From positions 1 through 22,358 of the IMG/VR virus record IMGVR_UViG_3300027170_000004: 22,358 bases of DNA, one strand, 5' to 3'. A program made the position numbers and the translations under genes. The notes beneath the pieces were generated by a model. It saw only the letters and a list, made by a program, of their open reading frames with translations, was not told where the DNA came from and searched no databases. This stretch comes from a virus. Below, piece after piece: positions 1 to 8,846 of the stretch (the stretch's first letter is position 1; each line of letters starts with the position of its first letter).

Positions 1-3000
1 ATGGGATTAGTTACTGCAACACCTAGCAAACTGCTATCTTCAACTACAGCAGCGAATGGAGTGGTAGATGTATTTATGTCTCCTACTTTCCTTAAAGGTC
101 TAGGAATGACTGAAAGTCAGGTTACTAGATCTCTAGTAAATGCTGCTAATTTTTCAACAACTAAAAATGTAAAAGACAATAAGGGAAATATTAAGCAGGT
201 AACAACAGGACTAAGAGCAGGTGTATCAGCAAAAGCAAATATAGAGGATACATTAAAATTAATCAGAACTAAACTTGCATCAGATAAATCTTCCTTTGAG
301 GATAGAAAAGTATTTGTAGAATCTTTCTTAGGAAGGGTTGCAAAAAGAATTAACCCAAAATCATTAGATCCAAAAACTGGTAAAATGAAATTTGTTAACT
401 CTAAAAAATCTATTGCAACAAATAAAAAGATTGTAAAATTCTTTAAAGAAAGTATAGGGTTTACGCAAATGAAAGCGACAGGTGGTAGAGTTTCACCTGC
501 TAACCTAAAGGCTGCTGTATCATATATGTTAGGTGAGCCACTTTTAAGAAGTGAATCTCAAACAAATAAAATTTATGCTGTATTAGAAATAGATGGTAAA
601 GTAAAACCAGTAAAGTCTGATGCACATGAGTCTTATCCTAAAGCAATTGCATCTGAGGGTGATGCTAGAACTAAATTACACATTCTAAAAGATAGAATGG
701 ATTGGAGAGATAATGTAGCAGATCCTGATACAGATACAAACATTGAAGTGGGGCGACCAAGAAATAAAGATGGTAAGCCAAGATCACATATACAAATACT
801 ACCTACAACTGTAGGATTATCTTATGCACCAGTAAGGGTGTTAAATCAATCAGAGAATCCTGGAATGTCATTTCAGTTAAATACTGATACTAATAAAAAA
901 CAGATATCTGAAAGCATAACAAGACTTAAAGAGCAAGGTAAATTTACAGAACAGCAGTTAGTCGATTACTACCATAGAAGATTCCCTGACGTATCTAAAA
1001 AAGAATTAGGAGAAATGTATAATGGTAAGGTGCCAGAAGATTCTCCAAGATCTGAAAAAAGAAAATATACTAATAGACTAGAAGAAGTATTAAGTGAGCA
1101 AACTTTTGAAGAATTATCTGAAGAAGCAAAAACTTATATTCCAAAAAGAAATAATATAACAGAGGCTGAGGCTGATGCTATGTTTGAAGGACTAGGCTTA
1201 GAAGATGCTATAGTTGTAGTGAAATCTAATCCTGAATATTTATTACCTGAAGTTAGAATTGCTCTAACCAATAAAGTTGTAATGGAGTTAGAGAAGAAGG
1301 CTCAGCAACTAAGAGCAGAAGGAAAAGACTCTGAGGCTAATCTAATATCAGCATCTATAAACAGTATTGTTGAGGTTATCGCAGCAGAAGGAACAAAAGC
1401 AGGTAGGTTTATTCAAGCATTTAAATTATTAAAAGCATTAAGTGCAGATAGAACGGTTTCTCTAGTAAACAAAAAATTAAAAGAGGCAGGCAAACAACCT
1501 TTAACAAAAGAACAAGAGGCCGAGTTAAAAAGATTAAAACAAGAGTCTGATAACGCAGCAGAAGGATTACCAAAATCTGAGGCGATGGCAAAACAATTTA
1601 AATACATTCAGAAACTTTTAGGATCTTCTTTTAAAGGTGTGTTTGAGGCGTATTTCTATGCTAGTATACTGTCGGGAATGACAACTCAATTGAGAAACAT
1701 TATGGCTAACGTAATGTCTATAGGTAATGAATTAATTGTTACATCCATAAGAGAGGCTATTTTAGGAAATCCAAAAGCAATATTCCAAGCACCAATGGGA
1801 ATGATTAAAGGACTTAGTAAAGGGTGGTTGAATGCTAAAAATATTTTACAAACTGGTATAAAGTCTGATAAGTCGAATAAGTTTGATAACCCTGCCCTAC
1901 TTGAGTGGTGGAGATTTAATACTAATGAAACTGTTATAGGTAAACTATTACCTAAAAAAGTAACTGATTCAGCAGACTGGCTTTTAAATTCTAAGTTTTT
2001 ACCATGGTCACCTAACTTTTTAAAATATGTTCAAAGAGCAATGGTTGCAGGTGATCAAATGTTTTTTCATTCTGCAAAAGAAATGCAAGCGAGAGCACTT
2101 GCAAATAGAATTAAAAGAGGTAAAGACGTAACACCAGAAGATGTTAAAAGAGCAGAAAGTATATTAGAACCTTCTCAAGAATTAAAAGACCAAGCAAAAG
2201 CACAAGCAATTAAAGAAGGTTTTAAGGAAGGCACTACAAGATATAAGATAAGGGTGCATGAATTGATTGAGGCACAAAGAGACATGACTATTCAAGGTCA
2301 GTCTGAAGACTTTGCTGCCAAAACAACTTTTAACTATGAGCCAGAAGGTGCATTAAGTTACTTATATAACTTTATCGTACAGTCAAGACAGATGCCAGGT
2401 ATTGGCCCAATCATGACTACGTTTATTCCTTTTGCTAGAGTATTAACAAATGTATTTAATAGGTTCTTACACTATACTCCTGTAGGTGCTGTAACAGCAT
2501 ACAGAGGAAAAGTAAGAATAGCAAGTGGTAAAATTAGAACCCTGAGTACGGAAGAAAAAGCAGACTTATATATCAAGTCATCAATTGGTTTGTCTACAAT
2601 GGCAGGATTGGTTGCATATTTAATGTCTCAAGCAGACGATGATGATGCTGTTCTAAAAATATCAGCAGCAGGCCCTTCTGATTTTAATAAAAAATATGAA
2701 TTACAAAAGGCGGGTTGGAAACCATTTACTATTACAGTAGGTGATGTAAGTGTATCTTATCAAGATCATCCATTATATTTTATTCTTGCAGGTGCAGGTA
2801 CTTTATATGAAAGTGATAAGTATGGTAACTCAATAGATGGTGAAGGTAACGCAGATCTATTCTCTTATGTAGCATTAACAACTGCGATGAGTATGCTACA
2901 ACAATCATGGTTACAGGGCTTGTCAGACCTTGGTAGAATTTTAAATTCAAATGATCCTGCTAAAGCAATAGCAAATAAAACTTTTGGTGTTCTTGGTTCG

Positions 3001-3537
3001 GTTGCAATGCCTAATTTCCATAAACAACTGGTAAGACAATACATGGAAATAATGAGTGATCCAATTAAGGCAAGAAGAACAGGTACATTATCTGGTGCAA
3101 TAGATCAACTGTATAGAGACATACCTATTGCAAACTCTGGACTATATGATATGGTAGATAATTTTGGTGATCCAGTTATTCCTAACCAGGGAGAAAAATT
3201 TGTTCCTTTAAGTTTAGACTTCGGAGAAAGAGGAGATCCATTAGTAAAACATCTTGTTGAAGAAGGAGTATTTGTAGGCTCTGCAAGAAACAGAAAAATT
3301 GAGGACTTTGAAACAGGCGAATCTAGATACCTAGATGGCGATGAGTATCAGGTTTATAAAATGGAATCTGCAAAAGCAGTAGGTAAACTACTTAGAGAAA
3401 ATTATTCCTACTTAAAAACATTAAAAGGAGAAGAGTTAGGAGAAACTGTAAAAATGTATAAGCAACAAGCGAGAGAGGAAACACTATATGAGTTATTCTA
3501 TTATGATAAATACAAAGAATTAACCAAGAAAAAATGA
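1..3537 (+). CDS. Large polyvalent / internal virion-type protein (5' end uncertain)
   Basis: The open frame covers 1178 residues and starts with ATG at the first base of the window, so this may be only the C-terminal part of a larger protein. It is rich in K, E, S and T. Recognisable features are a hydrophobic segment near residues 860-876 followed by an acidic run (ADDDD), the stretch SGMTTQLRNIMANV near 558-571, and a region PFTITVGDVSVSYQDHPLYF near 909-928. These resemble the large polyvalent or internal virion proteins of podovirus-like phages, which are carried in the capsid and ejected with the DNA. Its stop overlaps the amidase start (ATGA), so virion and lysis genes form one rightward operon. 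No catalytic motif is visible to me. The virion role is inference; the family resemblance is from memory. Confidence 0.6.
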   Translation: MGLVTATPSKLLSSTTAANGVVDVFMSPTFLKGLGMTESQVTRSLVNAANFSTTKNVKDNKGNIKQVTTGLRAGVSAKANIEDTLKLIRTKLASDKSSFEDRKVFVESFLGRVAKRINPKSLDPKTGKMKFVNSKKSIATNKKIVKFFKESIGFTQMKATGGRVSPANLKAAVSYMLGEPLLRSESQTNKIYAVLEIDGKVKPVKSDAHESYPKAIASEGDARTKLHILKDRMDWRDNVADPDTDTNIEVGRPRNKDGKPRSHIQILPTTVGLSYAPVRVLNQSENPGMSFQLNTDTNKKQISESITRLKEQGKFTEQQLVDYYHRRFPDVSKKELGEMYNGKVPEDSPRSEKRKYTNRLEEVLSEQTFEELSEEAKTYIPKRNNITEAEADAMFEGLGLEDAIVVVKSNPEYLLPEVRIALTNKVVMELEKKAQQLRAEGKDSEANLISASINSIVEVIAAEGTKAGRFIQAFKLLKALSADRTVSLVNKKLKEAGKQPLTKEQEAELKRLKQESDNAAEGLPKSEAMAKQFKYIQKLLGSSFKGVFEAYFYASILSGMTTQLRNIMANVMSIGNELIVTSIREAILGNPKAIFQAPMGMIKGLSKGWLNAKNILQTGIKSDKSNKFDNPALLEWWRFNTNETVIGKLLPKKVTDSADWLLNSKFLPWSPNFLKYVQRAMVAGDQMFFHSAKEMQARALANRIKRGKDVTPEDVKRAESILEPSQELKDQAKAQAIKEGFKEGTTRYKIRVHELIEAQRDMTIQGQSEDFAAKTTFNYEPEGALSYLYNFIVQSRQMPGIGPIMTTFIPFARVLTNVFNRFLHYTPVGAVTAYRGKVRIASGKIRTLSTEEKADLYIKSSIGLSTMAGLVAYLMSQADDDDAVLKISAAGPSDFNKKYELQKAGWKPFTITVGDVSVSYQDHPLYFILAGAGTLYESDKYGNSIDGEGNADLFSYVALTTAMSMLQQSWLQGLSDLGRILNSNDPAKAIANKTFGVLGSVAMPNFHKQLVRQYMEIMSDPIKARRTGTLSGAIDQLYRDIPIANSGLYDMVDNFGDPVIPNQGEKFVPLSLDFGERGDPLVKHLVEEGVFVGSARNRKIEDFETGESRYLDGDEYQVYKMESAKAVGKLLRENYSYLKTLKGEELGETVKMYKQQAREETLYELFYYDKYKELTKKK

Positions 3538-3959
3538 GAGAAATAAATGAAATAATTGTGCATTGCACAGCAACACCAGAAGGCAGAAAGGTTTCTGTTG
3601 AAGAAATAGACAGATGGCACAAGGACAGAGGATGGTCAGGTATAGGATACCATTATTGTGTTCAGTTAGATGGTAAAGTAAACAAAGGAAGAGATGTGAA
3701 AATTCCAGGTGCTCATTGTAAAGGAAGAAATAAACAATCTATCGGTATTACATATGTTGGGGGGTTAGATTCAGATATGAGTCCATGCGACACAAGAACG
3801 GATGCACAAATTGACAGTCTTAAATATCTAATTGGATATCTTTGTGCAAGTTATCCAGGGGCAAAAGTTTCTGGTCACAGGGACTGGTCATCTAAGGCTT
3901 GTCCTTCTTTTGACGCTAAAGAAGAATATAAAAATATATCAGAGAAATATGGAGGATAA
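3534..3959 (+). CDS. N-acetylmuramoyl-L-alanine amidase, T7 lysozyme type (endolysin)
   Basis: This 141-aa protein matches the Amidase_2 fold of T7 lysozyme along its whole length. It should hydrolyse the amide bond between muramic acid and L-alanine in peptidoglycan. The zinc ligands are visible as H10 (IVHCTAT), H115 (SGHRD) and C123 (KACPSFD). The catalytic pair corresponds to Y39 (GIGYHY) and K121. The spacing H115-K121-C123 equals H122-K128-C130 of T7 lysozyme. There is no signal peptide, so export to the periplasm would depend on the downstream holin. T7 lysozyme also inhibits T7 RNA polymerase, but no phage RNA polymerase is seen here, so that second role is not supported. The start overlaps the preceding stop by four bases. 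Confidence 0.95.
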   Translation: MREINEIIVHCTATPEGRKVSVEEIDRWHKDRGWSGIGYHYCVQLDGKVNKGRDVKIPGAHCKGRNKQSIGITYVGGLDSDMSPCDTRTDAQIDSLKYLIGYLCASYPGAKVSGHRDWSSKACPSFDAKEEYKNISEKYGG

Positions 3960-4119
3960 TAAAGGTTACGAGATTGCTGTATCAGAAAGGTTCAAAATTG
4001 GGCCATTAGTTGGATGGGCATTTTATTCACCAGACGAACATGGTGATTGGTACGAATTTAATCTTTACCTATTGTTTTTTATGATACATATAAAATGGTG
4101 GGATTTAGATGAAGAGTAA
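3949..4119 (+). CDS. Small hypothetical protein in the lysis cassette (56 aa)
   Basis: I choose the ATG at 3949, which overlaps the amidase end by 11 bases; a longer open frame from 3832 would lie mostly inside the amidase gene. The product is 56 residues, has an aromatic-rich C-terminal half (FNLYLLFFMIHIKWWDLDEE) that could touch a membrane, and ends acidic. The stop overlaps the next gene's start at 4109. The tight coupling on both sides argues that it is translated. Its place between amidase and holin-type genes suggests a lysis accessory role, but no family was recognised. Confidence 0.6.
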   Translation: MEDNKGYEIAVSERFKIGPLVGWAFYSPDEHGDWYEFNLYLLFFMIHIKWWDLDEE

Positions 4120-4360
4120 AGATGAAAGTATAAATAGTTTTTTAGCCAAAAATTGGTCAATGGTAGTTGGTCTATTGGCTGCGATATTTACAGCAGGAAC
4201 TATCTTCGCACAATTCACCGCCCTTCAAGTAGAATTAACTACTCTACATGAAAGATTAGATAAGAAAATTAAAGTTATAAATCAATTAGAAGACAGAATA
4301 GTTGATATTGAGAAAGAACTACAATACGAAAAGGGATATCTAGAAGGTAAAGAAAAATAA
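4109..4360 (+). CDS. Membrane-anchored coiled-coil protein, possible spanin- or holin-like lysis protein
   Basis: The 83-aa product has a short charged N-terminus, one hydrophobic segment at about residues 17-37 (SMVVGLLAAIFTAGTIFAQF) and a long heptad-rich helix at about 40-80 (LTTLHERLDKKIKVINQLED). This architecture, a single N-terminal anchor and a periplasmic coiled coil, is typical of inner-membrane spanins and some single-pass phage lysis proteins. It lies between the amidase and the holin, overlapping the previous gene by 11 bases and ending 5 bases before the next. No separate outer-membrane spanin with a lipobox is seen. Function is inferred from topology and context only. Confidence 0.65.
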   Translation: MKSKDESINSFLAKNWSMVVGLLAAIFTAGTIFAQFTALQVELTTLHERLDKKIKVINQLEDRIVDIEKELQYEKGYLEGKEK

Positions 4361-4365
4361 AAATC

Positions 4366-4836
4366 ATGAGTAATAAAAAACCAAAAAAAAAGTTTAAAGA
4401 AACTAAAGTTGGTAAGTTTCTATTAGGTTCTGGATCAGCCATCATAGATGTTGTAGGCGATTTGTTACCAGACTCTGGTGTAATGGGTGTGGTTAAAAAT
4501 CTTATCGAAAAAGAAGATCCTAAAATATTACCTCCAGAAGACAAGGAAAAAGCAATGAAACTCTTAGAACTAGACATGATAGAGTTGCAAGAGGTGAGTA
4601 AGCGTTGGGATTCAGATATGAAATCAGACTCATGGCTTTCAAAAAACACAAGACCTATGACTTTAATCTATCTAACAGTTACCACATCATTATACATTAT
4701 CTTAGATAGTCTAGATATTGCGTTTGATATTGATGAAAGTTGGGTAGAACTTTTAAAAACTCTTCTAGTTACAATTTATGTAGCCTATTTCGGATCGAGA
4801 GGATTTGAAAAATACAGTACAATTAAAAAAGGTTAA
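4366..4836 (+). CDS. Holin, GTA_holin_3TM-like
   Basis: This 156-aa protein has a basic N-terminus, a middle helix and two clear membrane segments at about residues 97-115 and 127-144. The block SKRWDSDMKSDSWLSKNTRP just before the first clear membrane segment is characteristic of the holin family named for gene-transfer-agent release (GTA_holin_3TM). A weaker amphipathic stretch at about 18-45 could be the third segment. It would make membrane lesions that let the amidase reach the wall and set lysis timing. It is the last rightward gene here, and its stop overlaps by four bases the end of a convergent leftward ORF, leaving no room for a classic terminator. Confidence 0.8.
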   Translation: MSNKKPKKKFKETKVGKFLLGSGSAIIDVVGDLLPDSGVMGVVKNLIEKEDPKILPPEDKEKAMKLLELDMIELQEVSKRWDSDMKSDSWLSKNTRPMTLIYLTVTTSLYIILDSLDIAFDIDESWVELLKTLLVTIYVAYFGSRGFEKYSTIKKG

Positions 4837-4961
4837 GATTCTTTATCTTCCTTATATATTTTATACCCTTGTTCCTTCAATAATTTAATAGCCTTCTTGA
4901 TCGCTCTTTCATTCATTCTAAATTCGTGAAAAATTTGATTCTCAAATGCGTGATGTTTCAT
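4833..4961 (-). CDS. Small hypothetical protein, last gene of the leftward replication operon (42 aa)
   Basis: A 42-residue ORF starts with ATG at 4961, overlapping the stop of the upstream DUF1599 gene (4963-4965), and ends overlapping the convergent holin gene. The sequence is strongly helical and basic, with RMNERAIKKAIKLLKEQGYK in the middle. The last part resembles the alpha-beta piece of small phage DNA-binding or replication accessory proteins. No family was recognised. The start/stop coupling and protein-like composition support it, but its small size keeps confidence moderate. Confidence 0.5.
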   Translation of the reverse strand: MKHHAFENQIFHEFRMNERAIKKAIKLLKEQGYKIYKEDKES

Positions 4962-4962
4962 A

Positions 4963-5286
4963 TTAGTATGTATTAGTTGTCGTTGTAAACCAACCATTCT
5001 TATCAGCACCTTCGTTTTCTTTAACCTCCTGGTCTTTCAACGCTATTATTAAAAGTATTAAATATCCTGTAAGATCTTTTACAGAATCTTCAGTCTTATC
5101 GTATATACCCTTCTGCTTTATTCTAGATATTTTATCATCTATCCTAGCACACAAAGATTTTACCGCATCGCCATCACTAAAAATATTGACTGGATTAGTT
5201 GCACTATCTCCGTAGTCTTTATTTTTAGAGACGAGAAGGCTGATGATTTCAGCACCAACCCTCTCAATTTTTTCTCTAGTATCCAT
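4963..5286 (-). CDS. DUF1599 protein (nucleotide modification associated domain 1)
   Basis: The start chosen is the ATG at 5286, directly after the stop of the upstream SSB-like gene (5288-5290); an ATG at 5319 would add 11 residues and overlap that gene. The 107-aa product carries the DUF1599/Nmad1 signature: SKNKDYGDSA, a later NPVNIFS, and the block RIDDKISRIKQKG, followed by DLTGYLILLIIAL. The family is widespread in phages and is linked by gene neighbourhood to modified nucleotides. The reaction is not established. No thymidylate-synthase-like or base-modifying enzyme is seen nearby. Confidence 0.75.
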   Translation of the reverse strand: MDTREKIERVGAEIISLLVSKNKDYGDSATNPVNIFSDGDAVKSLCARIDDKISRIKQKGIYDKTEDSVKDLTGYLILLIIALKDQEVKENEGADKNGWFTTTTNTY

Positions 5287-5287
5287 A

Positions 5288-5647
5288 TTAGAATGGTGCA
5301 GTTTCATCTTGGTTAACAAAACTTTCTACTTTTTCCTCATGGCTTTTTGAAGGAATATTACCATCTGCGTATGTAATTTTCCATGCATTAGCATTAGCAG
5401 TTCTTAACTCTCCATTACGGTCTGTGTAACTTCTTAGGTTTACTGATACTTTTACTTCATCATTTTCTTTGTATGCAGTAAATAGGTTTGCTTTTGCACC
5501 AATAGCCTCCACTGGGTAGTCTACAGGATACTCTCCTCCTAACGTAAGTGTTAGGGTTCTTTTCTCCAGATCTCCATTTTTAGTCTGGATTGTCATCGCA
5601 TCAGATATTGTTTTGATGCGGCCTTGTAATTCAATTGAATTGCTCAT
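5288..5647 (-). CDS. DUF3127 OB-fold protein, probable phage ssDNA-binding protein
   Basis: The 119-aa product begins with IELQGRIKTI and continues with QTKNGDLEKRTLTLTLG, the beta-strand pattern of DUF3127, an OB-fold family common in Bacteroidota and related to SSB. The C-terminus is acidic and ends DETAPF, like the DDDIPF tip that SSB proteins use to recruit partners. It sits between replication and recombination genes in the leftward operon. A role coating ssDNA for the primase-helicase and the annealing protein is therefore likely, though inferred. Confidence 0.75.
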   Translation of the reverse strand: MSNSIELQGRIKTISDAMTIQTKNGDLEKRTLTLTLGGEYPVDYPVEAIGAKANLFTAYKENDEVKVSVNLRSYTDRNGELRTANANAWKITYADGNIPSKSHEEKVESFVNQDETAPF

Positions 5648-5665
5648 AATTATTATTTAAAAGTG

Positions 5666-5890
5666 TTATATATATTCAGAGGTGTTGATTCCTCTTGCCT
5701 TGAGACATTCAAGGACTTGTTTTATTATATAGTTTACATAGTCTAAATCCTTTTCTAGTTGTTTATCTAGTTGTTTTAATTTCTTTTTTTCTTGTGCTGT
5801 ATTGTTTACACAGATGATTTTTACATGATCTGTGTTATGTTTTTCTAACAACCTATCCATTTCTGGTATTTTTAAAATCTTGTCTGGCAT
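5666..5890 (-). CDS. Hypothetical protein, helical (74 aa)
   Basis: This 74-aa product is lysine-rich and mostly helical. A stretch from about residue 31 to 62 (AQEKKKLKQLDKQLEKDLDY) could form a coiled coil. No known domain was recognised. It starts nine bases after the end of the upstream resolvase-like gene and is followed at once by the SSB-like gene's leader, so it belongs to the replication operon. A structural or accessory role in replication is possible but not shown. Confidence 0.6.
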   Translation of the reverse strand: MPDKILKIPEMDRLLEKHNTDHVKIICVNNTAQEKKKLKQLDKQLEKDLDYVNYIIKQVLECLKARGINTSEYI

Positions 5891-5899
5891 ACAATTTTA

Positions 5900-6247
5900 T
5901 TAAGGCGTATTAATTATTTTATTTTGAATTAGCATCTCTATTAATTCCATCATATCTTCCTTATAAAGAATGCAATATTCTTTCCCTCCTGGTGCTTTAT
6001 GAAACACAATAGGAACATCTGTTGGTTTTATATCCATGTCGCTTAGGACTTTTTTATACTGAGGATTTCTTTTGTAACATTTTGCCTGGACAGCAAAATC
6101 TCCAGTATTCATAAGGTCAATACCCTTATCATCTAACATTTTAGATCCATACCTAGTTGTTACACAATCTGTAAATCCTAACTTTTTAAAGTCTTTTACT
6201 AATTGTCTTTCGTAATTGTGCCCTTTATTTCTGTTTGTGTTTGCCAT
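5900..6247 (-). CDS. PD-(D/E)XK nuclease, Hjc-type Holliday junction resolvase-like
   Basis: Using the ATG at 6247 (MANTNRNKGH), the protein has 115 residues; an earlier ATG at 6271 would add eight and overlap the upstream gene further. It shows the Hjc-like layout: KGHNYERQLVKDFKKLGF with E13, a basic TRYGSKM segment, D44 in KGIDL, and QAK (residues 54-56) as the metal and lysine motif, with Q in place of the usual acidic residue. Such enzymes resolve branched recombination and replication intermediates. It follows the primase-helicase region, as resolvases often do in T7-like modules. The exact substrate is inferred. Confidence 0.7.
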   Translation of the reverse strand: MANTNRNKGHNYERQLVKDFKKLGFTDCVTTRYGSKMLDDKGIDLMNTGDFAVQAKCYKRNPQYKKVLSDMDIKPTDVPIVFHKAPGGKEYCILYKEDMMELIEMLIQNKIINTP

Positions 6248-6530
6248 ATACATTAAAATCTTTATAAACATAAACCGCTTTGCGTTTTACAAATGCTTTT
6301 ATGTCTTCATATTTAACTGATTTATCAAAACCTCTTAGTAAAAGGTAATAATCCTTACCTAAACCATTTGGTCTAATAAAATACTCTTCTTTGTTTGGAA
6401 CTATTTCTTCTAGTTTTGCAGGTCTCAGTAAGTCTACGCCTTTCTCAAAAGGTTTTTGCTTTCCTACCTTGCCTCCATACCTATTGTTTTCCCAAACTAC
6501 CCTATATAATATTTGCTCATTCTTGACCAT
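6225..6530 (-). CDS. Hypothetical protein between primase-helicase and resolvase
   Basis: The open frame extends up to an ATG at 6575, but the ATG at 6530 (MVKNEQILYR) is preferred because it overlaps the end of the primase-helicase gene by only 14 bases. The 101-aa product is lysine- and tyrosine-rich, with NRYGGKVGKQKPF near the start and a basic C-terminus. No family was recognised. The 23-base overlap with the resolvase start and the conserved direction place it in the replication operon. It may bind DNA, judging only from charge. Confidence 0.55.
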   Translation of the reverse strand: MVKNEQILYRVVWENNRYGGKVGKQKPFEKGVDLLRPAKLEEIVPNKEEYFIRPNGLGKDYYLLLRGFDKSVKYEDIKAFVKRKAVYVYKDFNVYGKHKQK

Positions 6531-8235
6531 TAAACTTTGCATACTGCCCGCCATGAGTTGTGTTGCTATACTCATTATAACAAGTTGTTTCTAAATTATA
6601 CTTGAATTCCTGCATACCAGTCTTTCCAGTAAACCTCCATCGTACCTTCCAAACGTGCACTTCGACTAGTTCATTCTCAAAATCTCGGTACACAGTAATT
6701 CCATTATCTACTTTATTAAAGAAATGGGAAGACCCACTTACACTATACCCACTTGCAACCTCTACCTTACCATTCTCTTTCTTTAATTTTTGTGGGTGAG
6801 CAACTAATATCACTCCACAATCATAAGCCTCTTTAAATATTTTTATCTTAGATAATTGTAATCCAGTATACTGATGCTCATTCATCCCTCTCTCAATCTT
6901 ATGCTCAACAAATGCCCAGTTATCTATAATCAAGCAATTGATACCCATCTTTTTGACCAACTCTTTTCCTTTGTTTAATATCCCCTCTACTGTAAGGTCA
7001 TTGTCTTTTAAATTTATAAAGTAGAAATGCTTATTAATAAAATCAATTGCAGGATCTAATTCTTCTGGCTGTAAATTTGTAGCAGAGCCTTTACCAAACT
7101 TTTTACCGCTATACTTTTCAATTAATTCAGCAACATGAACTTTAATTGGCTGTTTCTCAGCAGAAAATATTCCAAACTTCCATCCTTGTCTTGCCAACTC
7201 TACAATAACTTGATCTACAAAAGAAGATTTACCATGCCCTGGAACTCCAGTAACTAAAGTAAATTCACTTGGTCTCCATGACATCAATTTGTCAAACTCT
7301 TTATAACCTATCTCATCACCTTTTGGCATTCCATGGTTATACAGGTTGTGTATTTCTTTACGAGAATCTGATGCCTTACTTACGCCTTCTAGTGGAAAAG
7401 GCTTTGCATTATCTAAACATTTAACTAATTCAACACTTCCATGTTTAAGTAAGACATCGTTGGCATCCTTACATCCTTCTGGAAAGTTTACTAACCAGAT
7501 CCTGTCTTTGCCAATTCTTCTCGATAATTCGTCTCTTAATTTAATTCCAGGGGCATCATTGTCTAATGCCAAGTATATTTTTTCTTTGTTTTCAAACTCC
7601 TCTATGCTGTTGTCTAGATATGTAAGGTTTTGATTACCAGTAGATGCTCCATTAGGTACAGAGCAAGCAAACATTAATTTACCTTGCTGTAATCCTGCCT
7701 CATAAAAAGCCATAGCATCAAACTCCCCTTCTGTTATTATACACCAAGATGCAGGTTTAATTAAATCTAAACCATACATTATCATTTCAGAACCTTTATT
7801 AAGTTTAAAGTTTTTCTGTGAATCTCTAAACTTGATATTTATTCTTCTACCTTTTCTAATATAATTAAATTGGATAACTGGTTTTTCCATCTGTACTTGT
7901 GGCATATACTCTACGCCTTCAGTCACTCCGAAATACTCAATTGTGCTATCACTTATCCCTCTGTCTTTGAAGAATTTTAGAACCTTATCAGATAGTGGGG
8001 ATGCTCTTTGAACAGGCATCTCATATTCAGTTTTATATTCTGCTACGGATCCATTATCTCCACAGTGGTGGCAATAATAAGTACCAGTTTCAACCCAAAC
8101 TCTTAGGCATTTTTCATTCCTATTCTTCTTCCTAGTATGAGAACACTTAGGACATTTGGTTTTTTGGGGGTCGTTCCCTCCATTAGACTTGACTTCAATG
8201 CCAAGTGCTTGCAGTTTTGATAAGTTATCTGTCAT
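6517..8235 (-). CDS. T7 gp4-type bifunctional primase-helicase
   Basis: The 572-aa protein has all the parts of a T7 gp4/Twinkle-like enzyme. An N-terminal zinc ribbon has C28, C31, C55 and C58. A TOPRIM primase fold has E169-G170 (IITEGEFDA) and D225-x-D227 (LALDNDAPG). The RecA-like helicase has Walker A at 330-338 (GVPGHGKSS), Walker B at 434-439 (CLIIDN) and a VAHPQKL motif near 478-484. It should unwind DNA 5'-3' as a ring and prime the lagging strand. With the winged-helix protein upstream (stop and start overlap) and the SSB-like protein downstream it forms the replisome core. No phage DNA polymerase is visible in the window, so one lies outside or the host enzyme is used. Confidence 0.93.
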   Translation of the reverse strand: MTDNLSKLQALGIEVKSNGGNDPQKTKCPKCSHTRKKNRNEKCLRVWVETGTYYCHHCGDNGSVAEYKTEYEMPVQRASPLSDKVLKFFKDRGISDSTIEYFGVTEGVEYMPQVQMEKPVIQFNYIRKGRRINIKFRDSQKNFKLNKGSEMIMYGLDLIKPASWCIITEGEFDAMAFYEAGLQQGKLMFACSVPNGASTGNQNLTYLDNSIEEFENKEKIYLALDNDAPGIKLRDELSRRIGKDRIWLVNFPEGCKDANDVLLKHGSVELVKCLDNAKPFPLEGVSKASDSRKEIHNLYNHGMPKGDEIGYKEFDKLMSWRPSEFTLVTGVPGHGKSSFVDQVIVELARQGWKFGIFSAEKQPIKVHVAELIEKYSGKKFGKGSATNLQPEELDPAIDFINKHFYFINLKDNDLTVEGILNKGKELVKKMGINCLIIDNWAFVEHKIERGMNEHQYTGLQLSKIKIFKEAYDCGVILVAHPQKLKKENGKVEVASGYSVSGSSHFFNKVDNGITVYRDFENELVEVHVWKVRWRFTGKTGMQEFKYNLETTCYNEYSNTTHGGQYAKFNGQE

Positions 8236-8846
8236 ATTATTGCTACTCTCTTTCTATTGGGGGTGACCTGGTTAGTAGTCTCCCACTCTTTATATTGTAT
8301 GAGATATTTCTCAACGAATTTATTACCGAAGATTACCTCTGGTGTAACAGAAGATTGATACTTTTCACTCCATTGCTCCTTACAGTAATCAAACACTTTT
8401 ACCATTATTGAACCAGTAATTGGCTTACCATCAAACTTTTTAGCCAAAATACTTTTAAATCTTTTCTCGTATGTTCGTGCTTGGTAATTCTTCTTATATC
8501 TTTTATTTATATATTCTATCACATCTTTACATACAGTTTGATATTCAAGTGAAATTACTTGATCTGTTTCTGCAACAGCAATCCTAAACCACAAAGGTGT
8601 GGTTCTGTATTTCGGATGTGCCTTTGTTCCTATATTGTCTATTAAACCTTTTTCTCCTAACTCCGAAATATATCTACTCATAGTTCTGGATGAGGTGTTT
8701 AACTCAATACTTAAATCTGATAAGGTTTTATCACAATAATTATCTTGTGATGTATACTTATAAATTAAATCACATAACATATACGACAATGGAGATAAAT
8801 CGTGTTTGCGTAAGACTTCATATATTACAGTTGTGCTTCTTATCAT
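8232..8846 (-). CDS. Winged-helix replication protein with phage conserved C-terminal domain (Phg_2220_C-like)
   Basis: The 204-aa product has an N-terminal winged helix-turn-helix (about residues 20-95, with KTLSDLSIELNTSSRTMSRY as the recognition region). Its C-terminal domain at about 105-185 matches the pattern of the conserved phage C-terminus family (Phg_2220_C): an initial VIEYINKRYKKNY, a middle helix and a final VTPEVIFGNKF-YL block. Proteins of this layout are phage replication organisers that bind the origin and load helicase. It directly precedes and overlaps the primase-helicase gene, which supports that role. DNA target unknown. Confidence 0.75.
   Translation of the reverse strand: MIRSTTVIYEVLRKHDLSPLSYMLCDLIYKYTSQDNYCDKTLSDLSIELNTSSRTMSRYISELGEKGLIDNIGTKAHPKYRTTPLWFRIAVAETDQVISLEYQTVCKDVIEYINKRYKKNYQARTYEKRFKSILAKKFDGKPITGSIMVKVFDYCKEQWSEKYQSSVTPEVIFGNKFVEKYLIQYKEWETTNQVTPNRKRVAII

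Noticed and set aside
3832-3948. N-terminal extension of the 56-aa lysis-cassette protein
   Set aside because: It lies entirely inside the amidase gene in another frame; the ATG at 3949 gives normal overlap.
4835-4849. Bidirectional terminator AAGAT/ATCTT between converging operons
   Set aside because: The stem is only 5 bp, A/T-rich and lacks a T-run on either side.
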